Part shown: piece by piece, positions 21,018-23,536 of the stretch
Position numbering within the stretch: position 1 is the stretch's first letter
Layout: each line of letters begins with the position of its first letter
Origin: a virus
Reading direction: 5' to 3' (one strand)
DNA length: 23,536 bases
IMG/VR virus record: IMGVR_UViG_3300042924_006373
Coordinates: 1 to 23,536 of that record
The notes under the pieces: model-generated
What the model saw: only the letters and a program-made list of their open reading frames with translations
Databases searched by the model: none
Told to the model about the DNA's origin: nothing
Program-made: the position numbers and the translations under genes

Positions 21018-21020
21018 TTT

Positions 21021-22229
21021 TTATTGCATGTAAGAAGTTAATTGTTGCCAGCTTTGTGCTTGAGGTTGACCTAAAGCTTCTCCAGCACTCTGAAAAGAAC
21101 CGTATTTATGCTTTAAGTATTCTACTGGTTGTTCTTTTTTTAAACGATTTTCTGCCTGTTTGTTAAACACAGCTTGTGATGCTTTCTTTGCTAAATAACC
21201 AGTGCCAAGTCCAGCAGCAACAATGCTTGCAGCTGTGGCAAGCTTAGGCGCACCAATTGGTTCTTTCTGTGAAATTTCTGCCATCAAGTTGGTTAAATAC
21301 TGCACACCTCCCTTTGTTCCTTTATTGATAGGAATGCCTGCTTTTTCTACAGCAATTTCACGACCTAACTGTTTAACAGCTTGTTCCATTTCTGGAGTCC
21401 TGGCCATTACAGTTTGTGCATAGCGCATTTTTTCAGGTAATGCTTTTTGCAATGCGCCTGTAGTTCCAATAGCTGCTGCAGTACCAATAGCTGTGGATGC
21501 CGTAATAGGGAAACCAAAATATTGAATCTCCGGTTCATTTAATCCTTTTGCAGTGCCACGAAGAATGCCAAGAGGTCCAACAAAAGATTGAGACTGTGGG
21601 TCAATCTTTCCAATACCTTCTGGCTTCATATGTTTATAGCGCAGATATTGTTGATACGTTGGATAAGCAACTTCAGGGCGTTCTTGTTTAAATGTTGAAT
21701 AAGGAAGAGGGTCACCGCGACGACCTGTAAAGTAACGCAAAACAGATTCCGCCATAGGGTTAGATGACTTCCGACCTGTTGGATCTTCTTCTTTGGAAAC
21801 AGGTAAAATACTTTTGAAGCCAGCAGGCCGAGCACCTTGTAACGGATTCCCAACAGCACCACCTAAAGCTGCGATAGCAAAGGGAGTGCTCCTGCCAAGC
21901 AGATCTGTTGTAACGGGATCAAGGCCCATCTTCTCCCCAGCAGCACGGCCTACGTTACGGCCCACAGCCAAAGCATGATTTAAAAACCAATAAGTACCAC
22001 GTGATGCATCTGTTAAAACATCAAGGGCACCGGTAGCAGCAGCTAAAGGGAGGTTGCCTTGTTTTGCGTAACCAACCGCTTGCTTCATGCTGCCATAAAC
22101 AGCCCGTGGTCCAGATGCGCCACGACCAAGATTCAAACCTTGTTCTACATAATTGCCAAATTCACTACCAAACTTACCGGCAGCAACAACGCTATTAGAA
22201 AGATAATTTGTAATATTTGCAAAGCGCAT
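21021..22229 (-). CDS. Hypothetical 402-residue internal/virion protein
   Basis: Its ATG directly follows the TAA of the previous gene. It begins MRFANITNYLSNS, like the small protein at 6121-6402, and in both cases the upstream gene ends with the same tag. Ala/Gly-rich segments occur at about residues 115-128 (FAIAALGGAVGNP), 240-260 (PITASTAIGTAAAIGTTGAL) and 325-345 (ATAASIVAAGLGTGYLAKKA), separated by charged helical parts (EKMRYAQTVMARTPEMEQAV). The C-terminus is basic, then polar. No catalytic motif is visible. The layout suits a membrane-active internal protein; function is inferred from composition. Confidence 0.6.
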   Translation of the reverse strand: MRFANITNYLSNSVVAAGKFGSEFGNYVEQGLNLGRGASGPRAVYGSMKQAVGYAKQGNLPLAAATGALDVLTDASRGTYWFLNHALAVGRNVGRAAGEKMGLDPVTTDLLGRSTPFAIAALGGAVGNPLQGARPAGFKSILPVSKEEDPTGRKSSNPMAESVLRYFTGRRGDPLPYSTFKQERPEVAYPTYQQYLRYKHMKPEGIGKIDPQSQSFVGPLGILRGTAKGLNEPEIQYFGFPITASTAIGTAAAIGTTGALQKALPEKMRYAQTVMARTPEMEQAVKQLGREIAVEKAGIPINKGTKGGVQYLTNLMAEISQKEPIGAPKLATAASIVAAGLGTGYLAKKASQAVFNKQAENRLKKEQPVEYLKHKYGSFQSAGEALGQPQAQSWQQLTSYMQ

Positions 22230-22910
22230 TTACATGTACCTTACTGATGGTGTTGAAAGCATGTCTTTAGCCATCTCAAAAGAACTGGGTGCACCTCCTT
22301 GACTAATGTGATACATGTAGCTCGGGAACTTATAGTTCCGAGCATAGATTAATTCCATCTGACGTTGATGCTGTAAAGCATTTAAATCAGCTGCAGTTGG
22401 TCCAGCAGGCGTAGATGCTGATGGCATAGAAGGTACATCACCATACTGAACACTTTGACCACTGCTATAGCTTTCAGGGAAAATAGAAGTTGTAATAGCT
22501 TTGGTCAACGGTTCAGTAAGAGCGTGTGTACTAACAACACCTAAACCTAATTTTCCAGCACCTGCTGCCATCCCTGCTAAACGTGTTGGCATTTGACCGG
22601 ATAATCCCATCTGGCCAAGGCGGTCAGCTAAAGCAGGCTGTAAACCTGAAACACCAGGAACAGCTCTTTTTAATCCAGCCAAGGTTGTTCGTTCAATTGG
22701 CCCACTCAAGGCTCCAATCGTTGCTGAACGTAAAAGACTTTGTTCAAGTGGAGGGGCATCTTTGCCCAGTATTACTGGTAAACCCTGCTCTAATGCAAGG
22801 TTAGCACCAGCGCCTAAAGCAGCTTCTTTGAGAAAAGCCCTACCACCAGCAGGAGCAACAATTGGAGCTAAACGTTGTCCAGCAACGCGAAGTACTTGAC
22901 CGAGCATCAT
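22230..22910 (-). CDS. Ala/Gly-rich protein with the shared C-terminal tag
   Basis: A 226-residue protein starting at a double ATG that overlaps the upstream stop. The first two thirds are Ala/Leu/Gly-rich and helical (APAGGRAFLKEAALGAGANL, RLAGMAAGAGKLGLGVVSTH). The middle is polar, and NYKFPSYMYHISQGG leads into SFEMAKDMLSTPSVRYM. This ending matches the last residues of the transglycosylase and the M23-like peptidase in the window. No enzymatic motif is seen. It may be an internal virion protein directed to the same site as those enzymes by the common tail. Confidence 0.6.
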   Translation of the reverse strand: MMLGQVLRVAGQRLAPIVAPAGGRAFLKEAALGAGANLALEQGLPVILGKDAPPLEQSLLRSATIGALSGPIERTTLAGLKRAVPGVSGLQPALADRLGQMGLSGQMPTRLAGMAAGAGKLGLGVVSTHALTEPLTKAITTSIFPESYSSGQSVQYGDVPSMPSASTPAGPTAADLNALQHQRQMELIYARNYKFPSYMYHISQGGAPSSFEMAKDMLSTPSVRYM

Positions 22911-23329
22911 GATATTGAAGTCCCTTCTTGGCCAGGGAATTGTTTACTGTTTTGGAAACCGTTTTGCGCTCTTTCTTTAATTAAAGAAGTCAAACGTCCA
23001 GGTAAAACAGGATCTTCTACAATTTTACTCTGATCATAAGATTGTAGAAACTGATTTAAATAATCAGATCCGCTTACATTAAACGGATCTTTACCAGTGT
23101 TCGGTACAACTTCTGTTGTTCCTGGCGCCACTGTTAAATCAATTGTTGGATCAAAACTGCCGTAGTTAAAGTTACGTGGATTTGTATCTTTTAAATTTGA
23201 AATCCAACGATTTAAAAACTCACGGCTACCTGCTGTTTGGTCCTGAGCAAAAGGTCCCAGAGAATAACCAGGCTCTTTTGATTCAGCAGAGACTCGTGAA
23301 ATATAAGGTAGTTGGATTTTAGGTGCCAT
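22907..23329 (-). CDS. Hypothetical protein, 140 residues
   Basis: ATG 23329 lies three nucleotides after the preceding stop; the end overlaps the next ATG. The product is polar and rich in Pro, Asn, Ser and Gln (YISRVSAESKEPGYSLGPFA, SGSDYLNQFLQSYDQSK), without membrane segments or repeats. No family is recognised. Tight coupling with the following Ala/Gly-rich gene suggests the same structural module. Confidence 0.5.
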   Translation of the reverse strand: MAPKIQLPYISRVSAESKEPGYSLGPFAQDQTAGSREFLNRWISNLKDTNPRNFNYGSFDPTIDLTVAPGTTEVVPNTGKDPFNVSGSDYLNQFLQSYDQSKIVEDPVLPGRLTSLIKERAQNGFQNSKQFPGQEGTSIS

Positions 23330-23332
23330 AAC

Positions 23333-23533
23333 TTAAGAAGCCTTTTTCTTTTTACGCAAACCAGCTAAGGTCTTAGCTAAGTTTGCACGTTTCACAGTTT
23401 TTTCACTGTAGTCATCTGGATTTGAAATTACTTCTTTTGCAAACTCAGCAGTACTCATTCCTGCTTTCTCTGCTTGAGCAGAAAAAGCGCCAGGTTTTTT
23501 AATAGCACCTTCAATCCAATTTCCTTTAGCCAT
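23333..23533 (-). CDS. Small basic protein (NWIEGAIKKPGAF type)
   Basis: A 66-residue protein starting three bases from the window edge, so its upstream signals are not visible. It opens MAKGNWIEGAIKKPGAFSAQ, has a helical middle (KAGMSTAEFAKEVI) and ends LAGLRKKKKAS. Small basic proteins with an 'NWI--AIKKPGAL' opening are familiar from marine phage genomes, where they are minor proteins of unknown function. It may bind packaged DNA or another virion protein. Confidence 0.6.
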   Translation of the reverse strand: MAKGNWIEGAIKKPGAFSAQAEKAGMSTAEFAKEVISNPDDYSEKTVKRANLAKTLAGLRKKKKAS

Positions 23534-23536
23534 TAT

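Noticed and set aside
1-23536. tRNA genes, CRISPR arrays, insertion sequences, integrase or attachment sites
   Set aside because: No cloverleaf, spaced direct repeats, transposase motifs or recombinase motifs were seen on either strand.

Overview
This window is a stretch of a tailed double-stranded DNA phage (Caudoviricetes) genome. Every supportable gene lies on the minus strand, so the map reads from right (23536) to left (1). It is the packaging, capsid, virion-enzyme and tail part of the genome. No tRNA, integrase, replication gene, host metabolic gene, insertion sequence or CRISPR array is visible. The tail-fibre repeats (NTGIY units), the small lysine-rich proteins, the scaffold-like motif and the many start codons without a Shine-Dalgarno sequence suggest a phage of aquatic cyanobacteria (Synechococcus/Prochlorococcus type) or of a co-occurring host. 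That host call is an inference. No sheath, tape measure or tail-assembly chaperone pair is seen, which leans towards a podovirus, but the genome continues on both sides.

Layout in transcription order. (1) 23533-18360: a small basic protein and six proteins, several rich in Gly/Ala with glycine-zipper stretches or helical repeats. They are candidates for internal or ejection proteins. (2) 18363-13175: candidate small terminase, large terminase, an AbrB/MazE-like protein, portal, and a scaffold-like protein. The scaffold-like frame starts inside the portal gene and overlaps it by 485 nt. A good hairpin terminator follows. (3) 13107-8854: a Gly-rich protein, a 56-residue protein, two tandem paralogous HELGH zinc-metallopeptidase-like proteins, a sigma70-like promoter with a leader, the probable major capsid protein, and a second, strongly translated structural protein. 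(4) 8798-5048: a helix-hairpin-helix protein, a possible connector, a lambda-R-like transglycosylase and an M23-like peptidase that share a C-terminal domain, then small proteins including a basic DUF5872-like one and a cysteine-rich HiPIP-like one. (5) 4991-1: a structural protein, a 770-residue tail-type protein with a SWIM-like CxC...CxH signature, a short fibre-like protein, and the 5' part of a repeat-rich tail fibre that runs off the left edge.

The genes would work together to build a head (portal, scaffold, capsid, possible processing by the metallopeptidases), fill it (terminases), load it with ejection proteins and two cell-wall hydrolases, and attach tail and fibres. Genes are tightly packed, with many ATGA or TAATG junctions. 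No gene-free stretch exceeds about 150 nt. The most unusual features are the long portal/scaffold dual-coding overlap, the tandem metallopeptidases beside the capsid gene, the C-terminal tag shared by three virion-type proteins, and the SWIM-like motif in a tail protein.
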